Below are positions 49,991-60,308 of a stretch of 64,000 nt of DNA, piece by piece. Position 1 is the first letter of the stretch. Every line of letters starts with the position of its first letter. The notes under the pieces are model-generated. The model made no database searches and was not told where the DNA came from. It saw only the letters and a list, made by a program, of their open reading frames with translations. The position numbers and the translations under genes were made by a program. Where the stretch lies: assembly GCF_019059575.1 (NCBI RefSeq), contig NW_024881859.1, positions 538,372 to 602,371 on the forward strand, given 5' to 3'. The stretch is from Amphibalanus amphitrite. Taxonomy: Eukaryota; Arthropoda; Thecostraca; Balanomorpha; Balanidae.

Positions 49991-50447
49991 TAAGCTAATA
50001 TAAACTACTTTTTCTAAAACCTTCCCAAACAGCGGAGTCAGAGACACTGAACGGTAGTTAGCAGGGTCTTTCACACAACCTTTTTTGAATAACGGCACAA
50101 CGTTGGCCCTTTTCCAAAGCGATGGAAATACGCCCTGGCTAAGCGACAGAGAACAGATCTTTGCTAGAGGAATAGACAGCGCATCACTACACTCACGTAT
50201 AATGCGGGCGCTGATACCGTCTGGACCACACGCCTTGTTCACAGGAATCGATTCCAAAATAGTTTTTACGAGCTCTAAACTACATTCGAACTCGGTAAGC
50301 GGCGACAGATCGTAGGACGGACAATCGGGAATCACGGTTACATCGCTCCTGATGAACTTTGCGGCAAAGGCTTTGTTGAGAACGTTAGCTTTATCCATGT
50401 CGTCAGATATCTCTACGCCGTCCACCACTAACGCCGACAAACCCCGA
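49991..50447 (-). pseudogene. non-LTR reverse transcriptase, N-terminal part
   Basis: Minus strand between the two insertions: NRGLSALVVDGVEI, then VNKACGPDGISARIIRECSD, FPSLWKRANVVPLFKKG and NYRSVSLTPLFGKVLEKVVY, the usual N-terminal RT motifs (GPDGI, W..A.V.P.FKKG, NYR.VSLT). It continues in frame into the 47527-48846 segment once the foldback element is removed. Confidence 0.88.
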
Positions 50448-50841
50448 TTAGCGTGTCCTCCGATCAACTCCCCTCCCTGTTTGGCTGTGAAAGGCCGTCA
50501 ACACCCGGGTTTATCTTCGCCTCCAGCTCTGTGCGAGCCACCGCTTCGTCAAACCCGGGTGGACGACGAGGGTCGTTTGGGAACAAAGGACAGGACGGTG
50601 ATGATGGGGATGGTGGGTGGGCAAACACTCCGCGCACCCCTCGTGCACCGCGGCTCGGCTCACACTGCGCGTGTTATCGGCCGACCACGGCGGGCCGCCG
50701 CGGTTCTGTTTGTTCTTCTCCACCCTTCTCGTTATCGCCCCCCCCCCCTCCCCCTCCCCCTTCCCTGGACCCCACTGGCTCGGTGTCGCGTCGTGTCACC
50801 TCGGCCCGCTAATCACGATTCAACGTCCCGTTAATGCTTGA
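50448..50841 (-). mobile_element. Helitron-like element, copy 1 (394 bp)
   Basis: On the minus strand it begins TCAAGCATTAACGGGACG and ends GGACACGCTAA, that is 5'-TC...CTAA-3', inserted between host A and T without duplication. It is followed head-to-tail by a larger relative sharing both ends. The 3' hairpin expected of Helitrons is not obvious. An alternative reading is a GATT target duplication. Non-coding. Confidence 0.65.
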
Positions 50842-52269
50842 TTAGCGTGTCCTCCGATCAACTCCCCTCCCTGTTTGGCTGTGAAAGGCCGGGCATGTAC
50901 GGATCAGGTCACGCCCGTCGGCCGTGGCCATGACACGACGGGGACCACAGAGTGCCAAGTCCTCCTGTGCACACGGCATATACGGATCAGGTCACACCCG
51001 TCGGCCGTGGCCATGACACGACGGGGACCACAGTTGCCAGGTCATCCTGTTCACACGGCATGTACGGATCAGGTCACACCCGTCGGCCGTGGCCATGACA
51101 CGACGGGGACCACAGAGTGCCAAGTCCTCCTGTGCACACGGCATATATGGATCAGGTCACACCCGTCGGCCGTGGCCATGACACGACGGGGACCACAGTT
51201 GCCAGGTCATCCTGTTCACACGGCATGTACGGATCAGGTCACACCCGTCGGCCGTGGCCATGACACGACGGGGACCACAGAGTGCCAGGTCATCCTGTTC
51301 ACACGGCATGTACGGATCAGGTCACACCCGTCGGCCGTGGCCATGACACGACGGGGACCACAGTTGCCAGGTCATCCTGTTCACACGCCATGTACGGATC
51401 AGGTCACACCCGTCGGCCGTGGCCATGACACGACGGGGACCACAGTTGCCAGGTCCTCCTGTGCACACGGCATGTACGGATCAGGTCACGCCCGTCGGCC
51501 GTGGCCATGACACGACGGGGACCACAGAGTGCCAATTCCTCCTGTGCACACGGCATATATGGATCAGGTCACACCCGTCGGCCGTGGCCATGACACGACG
51601 GGGACCACAGTTGCCAGGTCCTCCTGTGCACAAGGCATATACGTATCACTGATCAGGTCACACCCGTCGGCCGTGGCCATGACACGACGGGGACCACAGT
51701 TGCCAGGTCCTCCTGTGCGCACGGCATATACGGATCAGGTCACACCCGTCGGCCGTGGCCATGGCACGACGGGGACCACAGATGCTGGCCTCTCTAGGCG
51801 CACGGTGTCGTGGTCAGCTAGATACCCGCCCCTTTCCGTCACGCCCACTTCTATAGCGCCCGTCGAACGGTCCCCCTCTATCCCGTCTCCTCGTGGCCGT
51901 TCTACCTAGATTCTTCCCCCCCCCCCCGCAGCCTATCGCTGCGCCCACCTGTCATCCTGCGTCCGTCTCCTGTCGCTCCGTTGATGTTGTCCTGTTATTC
52001 CGTACACCAAACCGAGCACTTATATCGCGTTCGTCGCGCGCGCCGCGCGAGAAACACTCCGCGCACCCCTCGTGCACCGCGGCTCGGCTCACACTGCGCG
52101 TGTTATCGGCCGACCACGGCGGGCCGCCGCGGTTCTGTTTGTTCTTCTCCACCCTTCTCGTTATCGCCCCCCCCCCTCCCCCTCCCCCTTCCCTGGACCC
52201 CACTGGCTCGGTGTCGCGTCGTGTCACCTCGGCCCGCTAATCACGATTCAACGTCCCGTTAATGCTTGA
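50842..52269 (-). mobile_element. Helitron-like element, copy 2 (1428 bp) carrying a minisatellite
   Basis: Same TC... start (about 220 bases shared with copy 1) and same ...CGCTAA end (about 50 bases shared), directly abutting copy 1. The middle differs and carries an 83-bp tandem array. Deleting both copies joins STRGGN to RGLSALVVDG of the host retrotransposon in frame. Confidence 0.65.
50893..51785. repeat. 83-bp minisatellite, about 11 copies
   Basis: Units carry GGATCAGGTCACACCCGTCG, GCCGTGGCCATGACACGACG and GGGACCACAG, then a variable GTTGCCAGGTCMTCCTGTKC ACACGGCAT part. Starts are near 50901, 50984, 51066, 51149, 51231, 51314, 51396, 51478, 51561, 51651 and 51734. Two subtypes (AGTGCCAAG and TTGCCAGG) partly alternate. 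Confidence 0.93.
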
Positions 52270-53081
52270 TTCCCGCCCCTCGTGCTCTTCAAAAACGACC
52301 AGAACCGTTTCGGATCAGTTTTAAACTCGTCGGTGAGTCCTATCAAGTAGGCGCTATATTTTTGGTCAGCTGAGTTTCTAAAGTCTCTTCTCTTAGCACT
52401 GAATGCCTGTTCGGTTTCCTCACACCGGTTTCGTTTCATTCTTCTAAATGCCGTTTCCTTTTCTCGTAACATGTTGCGCAGATCACGATCGAACCAGGGA
52501 GGATAGTTTCTCCTGATATGTACAACAGGTATACAATCGCGGATAGCCGCGTTAACAAAATCGTAAAAGATATCCACTGCTGCATCGACATGCATGCCAT
52601 CAAGAATGCTCCACGGGAGTGACCCTAGCGATACACGTAACCTCTGAAAGTCAGCCTGTTTATAGTTGAAGGCGGATCGCCTGGATGTAAGGGTCGCAAC
52701 AGATTTCACATGTTTGACAATGCATTCTACTTGTTTGTGGTCAGAGTCGAAAATGCCATCTCGCACATCAACATCGGTAATGCACTGCCGGTTACACAAT
52801 ATCAGGTCGAGTGTGTTATCGTCCCGAGTCGGAAGACACACATACTGTTTTAGACCAGCCAGACAGCAGGCGTCGAGAAAGTTATTCGCACGTCTCGAAC
52901 GCGCGGTGGTCGGTGTCGCCCAACCAGCCTCCGATCGACGCCAGCTTGATGTTGGAGCAAGAAATGCATCTGATTTTATTCGACGGGCCGTACTCAGGAT
53001 ATTCAAAGCATATTTAATCGGAAATGATTTGTTCCAAATGGCGACTGTCTCAACCGCTGACTGTGACAGCGTCGGACACAA
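52270..53081 (-). pseudogene. non-LTR endonuclease C-terminus and linker
   Basis: Minus strand: ANNFLDACCLAGLKQYVCLP, TRDDNTLDLILCN and IFDSDHKQVEC, the C-terminal end of an APE-type endonuclease with the SDH motif. A linker follows with PPWFDRDLRNMLREKETAFR and KRFWSFLKSTRGGN. The N-terminal catalytic residues are absent. The part beyond about 52960 does not look like endonuclease and may be flank. Confidence 0.82.
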
Positions 53082-53369
53082 TCACTGACTTTCTGTATCG
53101 ACTGTCTCAGCCATCATGTGTTTTGAATCGTGTCGGGTGTGATGCTCGCCTACCATGTTCCTCATTCCGCTGACCAGTGCGAATGTGAACATGTTACAAC
53201 GGATGTTACTGTTTCCGCACATCGACTATTTAGGTATGCGCCTCATCATGTGTTCACGTACGTGTGTCAACAGATAAATATTATCGTGTGCGTGTGTCAT
53301 GTGTCACATCTTTTACATGTGTCCCTCTTTTACGCGTGCTTACACATATTACGTTCTTTCGCGTGTCTA

Positions 53370-53690
53370 TAGGTGTTCGGGGCGCTGCGTATGCTCATCA
53401 CGGGAGGGGTACTCTCCTGTCGTGTTACTACTGTATGTTACCTTGTGTCGTGTGTCCGCAGGTGTTCCGGGCGCTGCGTATGCCCGTCACGGGAGGGATG
53501 CTCTCCTGTCGTGTTACTATGTTACATTGTGTCGTGTGTCCGCAGGTGTTCCGGGCGCTGCGTATGCCCGTCACGGGAGGGATGCTCTCCTGTCGTGTTA
53601 CTGTGTCACCTTGTGTCGTGTGTCCACAGGTGTTCCGGGCGCTGCGTGTGCCCGTCACGGGAGGGATGCTCTCGGAGATCCTGTCCCGGC
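53370..53690 (+). repeat. 84-bp tandem copies of the exon M 5' edge with acceptor
   Basis: Four copies of GTGTTCCGGGCGCTGCGTRT plus GCCCGTCACGGGAGGGATGC, each after an AG, start at 53373, 53462, 53546 and 53630. Steps are 89, 84 and 84. The last three are in one open frame, giving a 28-residue unit ([19 protein letters not shown]...). Confidence 0.93.
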
Positions 53691-53728
53691 TTGTGGAGAC
53701 CGTGGCCGAACAGGGGGAGGACATGCAG
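53630..53728 (+). CDS. fry: furry exon M
   Basis: 33 codons: [33 protein letters not shown]. It is preceded by GTGTCCACAG and followed by CAG|GTGGGT, phase 0. The [17 protein letters not shown] part matches Furry. Chosen as the last of four acceptor copies because it alone leads straight into SEILSRL. Acceptors at 53545 and 53461 would also be in frame and would add 28 or 56 residues. Confidence 0.9.
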
Positions 53729-54544
53729 GTGGGTAACGTTCACAGTCGTCAGTTATACACGTCTTCAATCCGCATTGCATTATAGATTCTCAGTCCACAT
53801 TGCTCAACTCATCGTGCTTACTCTTCAGCGCAATCCTCAGTACACTGACCGTTTTAGGTGTCACTTTTCCTTTGGTCTGGCGTGTCTTGCCTGCGTTTTC
53901 CTCCCTAGTCCTTCCCCCAGAATGAGTCCACTGTGTCTTGGAATTACTTCCGTTCAGGCTGCATTAATTTCCTAGATGAGTTACTCAGTTTTATCACGTA
54001 CTCTCCATCACGATTATATATTCCTCCACTTGGAATGCATAGTCTCTCGGTAACTTTGTCGCGTCAGCTGAATCAAAATTAGGGCTGTATTTCCTCTCCG
54101 GGTGTTTTGTAGCCGTGACTTTTATTGCTGTTTGATGTGTCCGTTTCTGAACTATTAAAACCATCCCATTGACATCTAAAACTCACTGCAGAAAGCCGTC
54201 AACAGTAGTGCTGTCAATAAAGTCGGGTCAGTTTACCCGACTCTATTACCGTGAAGCTGGGGAGATCGCTCTTTCTGAAGTACGAAGAGATTAGCAGTCC
54301 AGATTGAAAGCCTTTTCATCTAGGACGTCCTTATACCTCCTAACAATAGCTATTTACGTACCTCCTGTCCTACCTGAAACCCGACGCCCTTCCTCGGAGC
54401 TGTGCCTCAATCTACCTGAAACCCGACGCCCTTCCTCGGAGCTGTGCCTCAATCTTTGTGTCGAGTTATTTTATAAAGCCCTCGTCTCATGACTCGGCGA
54501 CTCGGGTGACGCCGCGGCGATGACTCCCGCTCCGCCACCGTCAG
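53729..54544 (+). other. intron M-N of furry
   Basis: A short intron. A 42-bp direct duplication (CTACCTGAAACCCGACGCCC...GCCTCAAT) lies at about 54372-54455, before the acceptor CCACCGTCAG. Confidence 0.75.
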
Positions 54545-54809
54545 GGCTACGTCACCGAGATGATGTTGACTCTCGAGTCGGCCGTCGACTGCATCGACTC
54601 CGACTTCCGTCCGATCGACTTCGTCAAGGACCTGTTCAAGTCGACGCCGAACCTCATCAACAAGGAGCCGCGCCGTCCGCACATGACGGGCTCGGTGGGG
54701 CCGGCGTGTGGTACCCAGCTGGCCGGCCACCTGAGGTCCACCAGCTGCTCCACGGGGCAGCAGCCGGGCGGACCGCGCAAACAGCCCACCAGCCCCGGCA
54801 GCGACAGAG
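54545..54809 (+). CDS. fry: furry exon N
   Basis: GYVTEMMLTLESAVDCIDSD, FRPIDFVKDLFKSTPNLINK, then a Gly/Ser/Pro-rich tail ending PTSPGSDR+G. The LESAVDCIDSDFRPIDFVKDLFKSTPN block is a clear Furry landmark. The variable tail resembles the disordered insert of the family. Acceptor CCACCGTCAG, donor GACAGAG|GTACGC, phase 1. Confidence 0.94.
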
Positions 54810-54849
54810 GTACGCACGACCACAGGGGAGGTAGGGAGGGAGGGAGGGA

Positions 54850-54938
<89 letters not shown>

Positions 54939-56529
54939 AGAGAGAAAGAGGTCTGAGGGGAGGGAGGGGCTGGGGAGGTGGGTGAGATGGGTTATCGGTA
55001 AACTTTTGAGTGGCTGTGATCAATATCGGACCCTGATATTTCAATAACGTGCTGAGATTTCAGTTGAATGAGTCGGCAGGAATATGATTGAGAATGATGG
55101 GTCTCGGTGTTTTATTTTCGTCATGGAGAAGTCCTTGGTATTATGGGGTTGAACGTAACTCAAGTCTAAAAATATCACAACGGTAAGAATGATCGGCTTC
55201 TTCCGAGCAATCATCTTGAGTTCATATTGCGATAGCATTCCTTTTGAGGTCTACATTCCGGCGCTCGCCCCCACGTGTTGACCTTCACATAATTGAGCGT
55301 CAGAAAGCGATTTTGGCTACGTAGTGACGTCATCCCGATCCTTTTGCGTGTATCCCTCTGCTACTCCATATGCGGATCAGCCGCCGGCTGGTCGCTGTCT
55401 TTAGCCCTATTTCTCCGGCCCTCGGTTGTGCCGTTTTCACAACACGCTAAGCTGCGCCCACGGCCCAGCTATCATTTCTCGGACGGGTCTGCGAAATTGT
55501 TCTCTCTCAACAGCGAATGTTTTCCTCCTCTGGCGCTTCAACAACACACCGCTGTTTGCTTCGGTCAGCTTCATATCGATTTACTGATGCTTCTGCAGTG
55601 GTAAAACGTAAAATATCAGACAGCTAATGGTCTCTTTGTGGACAATAACGTGAGTTAACGACGGTCTAATAAAGCGTAACTGTGGTAAAAGGTGATCCTT
55701 AATTGCACAGCTGATGAATTATTGTTTCAGTGTCTTGTTTCAAGAACTGGTTCCTGGTACATTAGAAGTGGATGCACAAAAAATATCGTTCGTTTTACCT
55801 AGCGCAGCTTCGGAAAAGGAACGCTCTGCATTGTCACCGTCTAGTGGCTACATTAGCTGCAGACCCAGGCTCTTGTCCATTACATTCGAAGGCACACTAC
55901 CTGGTGACTGCCCGTGTATTTTCGTATGTCGATATTAGCCTCGAGTACCAATCAGTGTGTAATTATGTGTCCATTGTGCGGCACACTCGCCATGAGCCGC
56001 GCCCCGGCGCTGGAGCGGCCCTCTCGCTCGGTCGGGCGGCGCCGGGCGACGCGCCTGGAGACGCGGCACTGTCTCGTATCGGCGCACAGGGCCGTGATGA
56101 CGAGGCGCTCGGGCAGACTGCAGTGCCGGCTGTACCGGCCGAGGGAACACCGTGTCGCTGCGGAACCTTCCCGGATACGCCGAGAACATGGCGCGCTTTG
56201 GGCGCCTGTCCACTCGTCGGCGATGCGTTCTCTTGTAAAGATATTGGAGGGACTTTGGTGGAGGGAGTCCCGCTGTGTTCGTCTTTATTTCCTTTCGCAG
56301 TGCTCACTGCCTGTCTTTTATGAAGCCGAACTGATTATATATCTGCCATAATCCCATTGGATTATTTTCCAATCCTATATGATCCAGACTTTAGTTCAGA
56401 CCTCACCATAATTTCATTATGTCCATTGATGTGAACTGATGTAACCTCGATACAATGCACTCAAACCTTCTCTAAGCCCGCTCCTTCCCGCCCTAAACCC
56501 GCTCTAACCCGCTCTGTGCCTCTCCACAG
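54810..56529 (+). other. intron N-O of furry
   Basis: An (AG)n array lies 30 bases after the donor. A GC-rich patch (55985-56200) and a CCCGCTC-repeat precede the acceptor CTCTCCACAG. Nothing else recognised. Confidence 0.75.
54836..54952. repeat. (AG)n microsatellite
   Basis: A GGGA-rich start and then nearly pure AG for about 100 bases, just after the exon N donor. Confidence 0.97.
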
Positions 56530-56759
56530 AGGGCCGTCCGGGCCGGGTGGCGGACGGCGGCAGCGGCCGCTCGCCCACGGGCGCCGCCGGCGCGCTGAGT
56601 CGCTCCCGGTCGGCCAACAGCCTGAAGCAGATGTCTTCCGACCCGGACACGGAGGAGAACAAGCTGACGGTGCTGTCGCAGCTCTTCTGGCTGTCCGTGT
56701 GTCTGCTCGAGTCCGACTACGAGTATGAGTACCTGCTGGCCATGCGGCTGCTCGAGAAG
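56530..56759 (+). CDS. fry: furry exon O
   Basis: G+AG=E, then [60 protein letters not shown] and [16 protein letters not shown]. The second half is strongly Furry-like ([25 protein letters not shown]). The first half is a Ser/Arg/Gly linker. Acceptor CTCTCCACAG, donor GAGAAG|GTGGGT, phase 0. Confidence 0.95.
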
Positions 56760-57361
56760 GTGGGTGACTGCCATATGGCGGCCGGTGAGGACTGGTGTGC
56801 ATCGTTGTGAACTGGTGTGCACCGAAGGGAAAGTGCAGCTACCGAAATGGGATCCTCTGTCAGTTGTGTATGGTCAGCGTTTTGCTAGATTCGCACATTT
56901 GCTACCAGACATCAACTGAATCCGTAACCAATGGCTCATTGAAACTTTGGAACACAGGAATCTTCGTCAAACCCCGTCATAAGCCCGAATTAAGACACCT
57001 CAGCTCTGGCAACGCCATCATTACTGTCAAGGCGGAACCTAGCGGAACGGCTGGTCAGCGAGCCTGAACTTAAGTCTGGCCGATCCTTTCTCTATAATGT
57101 GAGCGGCTGAGCTCTGCTTCCGGCGAAACAGTCAGTTAATGGAGGTGTTAAGCCTTCTGCGTACACCGGCGGAGAAACTCTGCTGACATACGCCAGCCAA
57201 CTAATCCACGGAGCGCGGATATCGTAATGGAAATTTGTTAAGCGCAGTCTTATGGATATTATGGAAGAAACTTACGCAATTCATGTCACTTTTCTAGCGG
57301 GTATTATGGTTAATCACTGAGGTTAGAAAAAAATATGCGCCATCTTTAGAAATTAAACATT

Positions 57362-59119
57362 CGTTTGCAAACTGGCGGATCCAGGGGGGGGCATTTAGGG
57401 CCATGCCCCCCCCCCCAAAGGCCTAAAGTGGCCTGTTTGGCCCCCCCCCAAAACGTCAGAAAAATTGCTAAGAAAATATACCTTGATGGCGGTTTTTAGC
57501 CACTTGGTGAAGTACAGCTTTCCACAGCATAATATGGAAGCAATATGGTAGCAGTGAGGGGTCAGAAGCTGCGCGAGCGGAGTCGACCTTCAAAAAAGAC
57601 TGTTGTTGGCACGTGTTTATGGCGCGGCAGCTGGCAGTTGGCGGTGTTTCGCGTGGTGTGGCATCACTGGCGGATCCAGGGGGGGGGGGGGGCACGGGAG
57701 CCTGAGGTGCCGCTGACAGGCCCGTGGTGCCCTTGCTAGGCCTGTGGTGCCCCTGGACCCTGGCAGGCCTGTGGTGCCTCTGGCGGGCCTAGGGTGCCCC
57801 TGCTAGGCTGCTGATGCCCCTGGGACCTGACAGGATTGTGGTGCCCCTGACAAGCCTAAAGTGCCCGTGATGCCCCCGACAGGCCCAAGGTGCCCCTGCG
57901 TGATGCCGTGATGCCTGCGAGGCCGGTGGTGCCCCTGCGAGGCCGGTGGGGCCCCTGACAGGCCCATGGTGCCCCTGCGAGACCGGTGGTGCCCCTGCTA
58001 GACCGGTGGTGCCCCTGGCAGGCCTGTGGTGCCCCTGCTAGGCCGCTGGTGCCCCTGGGCCCTGACAGGACTGTGGTGCCCCTGACAGGCCCAAGGTGCC
58101 CCTGCAAGGCCGGTGGTGCCCCTGTAAGGCCTGTGGTACCCCTGCTAGGCCTCTGGTGCCCCTGACAGGTTCATGGTGCCCCTGCGAGGCCGGTGGTGCC
58201 CCTGGCAGGTCTCTGGTGTCCCTGACAGACCTGGGGTGCCTCTGACAAGCCTGTGGGGCCCCTCACAGGCCCGTGGTGCCCTTGCTAGGCCTGTAGTGCC
58301 CCTGGCGAGCTGGTGGTGCCCCTGCTAGGCCGGTGGTGCCCCTGACAGGTCTGTGGTGCCCCCGGGCACTAAGGGGGGTCATGACCCATGTGGCCCCCCT
58401 TGGATCTGCCACTGATACATAATATATTGATTTGTAAAGGCGTTATGGCTTATGCAATATGCAATTGCAGGCACTTGGTATCCCTCACTTATCCCTCATT
58501 GGGGGCTCTGGCGGGCTCTTGAGGGCCCATGTCTATCTCCGGGAGCCCTAGACGGGCTCCTTTTGGTCCTTTCAGTCCACTATAGCATAAGAGGTCTCCA
58601 CGCGAGTCCTATACATCTGAGGGCGTACCCTGACGTCTGAGGTACCCAACTGCAGCTCCAATGGTCTCTTACACTGGCGGATCCAGGGAGGGGGCATTTA
58701 GGGCCATGCCCCCCTTCCCAGAGGCCTAAAGTGGCCCATTTGCCCCCTCCCCCAAACGATAATGAAACATAGTTCAATCAGTGCGTGGCCCAGGAGCCGA
58801 GTTAGACAGGGGGTGTTTTACCACCTCCCGGCCCGCAAAGGGACCCAAGCACTGACTCGAAGCGGGTTAACTGGTCGACAAAAGCATTGGTAAGTGTTTA
58901 CAAAGTAATATAAAGGCATGGGTCGGGTGGGCTACCATTTATATATTTTTTTCTTTCTTTTTAGTTAAAAAAAATATTCATAGTGTCAGGCTGTGACGAC
59001 GAAAAATAAGTGGCCTAAATCCGATGAGAAAACAGGATTTGGGGGTACCCTAGGTTTGGCTCCTGCATCAGTTGCCCCCCCCCCCAAAACGCAAGCCTGG
59101 ATCCGCCAGTGCGTTTGCA
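57362..59119. mobile_element. composite hAT-like element with CACTGGCGGATCCAGG ends
   Basis: CGTTTGCA flanks both sides (57362-57369, 59112-59119). Ends are AACTGGCGGATCCAGG and, inverted, CACTGGCGGATCCAGG. Inside are further ends of the same family at 57665, 58414 and 58672, so one element has captured or been hit by relatives. The 57700-58370 segment is a degenerate minisatellite of GGTGCCCCTGACAGGCCTGT-type units. No transposase. Confidence 0.82.
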
Positions 59120-60210
59120 AATTATACCGTCCGTTTAGAAAACTTTTACAAGCCACTGAAGGCGTGTGTAAAGGAAATCTGTTCATCTTGTGTAAATTTA
59201 GAAAGCATATCATTCTGCACACCGTAATAAGACATTTCAAAACAGCTAATGAATTTTTAGGCATTGTACCGTTAAAGTGCGGTTACAATTATATCTTTAT
59301 CAACCGACATTGCTGATTGTCTGTGTCTGGCCTCATAATGTTTTCTTATCAACTCCATATTGCTGGAAGCTTATGCGTGGGAACGTGCTGTTGAAAATAT
59401 CAATACTGTCTCCGCTCTATATCCCGTGCACTGGTCAGTTTTTGTGGCACAGACGCCTCTGGCCGGGCCGCTGTCTGGGACATATGATCACCGGAGACGG
59501 TCGGTCAGTGGTGTCAGGTGTCATCGATCGCGAGCAGTGTCATGTGTGATCTGATCGGGCAATGTGACACCATGCCGCCTTCGTTGCCATCCGGCCGGCC
59601 GGTGCGAACTCACTGCCAGAGAATGTGTTAAAAAATTATCAGCTGGCGGTGATTTCTGGGTGTCTGTGGATTCTCGCGGATAAGTGATGACTGATTCTAC
59701 AAGGAAAGCAATGTTGAAAACAAATAAATGGCATCACCTTAGACTTTAGATGGTGTGATAACAGATCAGGGAGACACTTTCGGGAAAGGTGTTGTTTTGC
59801 TTCTATTCCGGTAAAATACGTATTTGTGTTTTACCGTTTGGGGGCAGGCGATTGGCGTGCAGCTGCTTCGGCGGCTCTACCGCTGCGTCTGATCTCCATG
59901 GTAATTCCCGTCCACCCACCGAGCCGGCCATGGCGCCGCGCCGTGAACAGTCCGACCGGAGCGGCCGGCGGCGGGGTGGTCTGGGCCGCCCCCGACGACC
60001 CGCCATCGGGTGCCCCTTGACCCCAGCGCCCCCGGCTCGTGCGGCCGCCGCCGCCGCCGGATTCAGCACGTTTGGATGGAACGATGGCCCAGATCAAAAT
60101 AGATTGTACATACGGTGTGAGAAAACGCCGGCAGAAAACTGCGGCCCAGTTTATTGGCTGGAAGTCTGAGATGGGCTGAGTTTTATTTGGAGAGACGGAA
60201 TGAAAAACGG

Positions 60211-60212
<2 letters not shown>

Positions 60213-60302
<90 letters not shown>
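60213..60302. repeat. (AG)n microsatellite
   Basis: About 90 bases of nearly pure AG. Confidence 0.97.

Positions 60303-60308
<6 letters not shown>

Larger units (their letters stand above)
47285..52960 (-). mobile_element. 5'-truncated non-LTR retrotransposon with two nested insertions
   Basis: Minus-strand order: endonuclease C-terminus, linker, reverse transcriptase, C-terminal region, A-rich segment and a (TAAA)n tail (TTTA repeats at 47289-47326 on the plus strand). The N-terminal endonuclease is missing, so the 5' end (near 52960, uncertain) is truncated as is usual for LINEs. The reading frame is interrupted by the foldback element at 48787-49985 and the Helitron-like pair at 50448-52269. 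Removing each gives in-frame continuity. The RT resembles the CR1/L2/Jockey group. Confidence 0.88.
44139..53629 (+). other. intron L-M of furry (9.5 kb)
   Basis: It starts with a (GGGAC/GAGAC)n array and ends with decoy acceptors. It contains a nested non-LTR retrotransposon with two later insertions (47285-52960). The stretch 44430-47280 has only unconserved open frames, G/C runs (45343, 45470) and a GC-rich part (46970-47080). Confidence 0.78.

Noticed and set aside
50893-51785. CRISPR-like array of regular repeats
   Set aside because: Eukaryotic context, units are contiguous with no unique spacers; a minisatellite inside a transposon.
57665-58414. An inner hAT element with its own target duplication
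   Set aside because: Both ends are of the family, but the flanking 8-mers do not match, so it is not claimed as an independent insertion.
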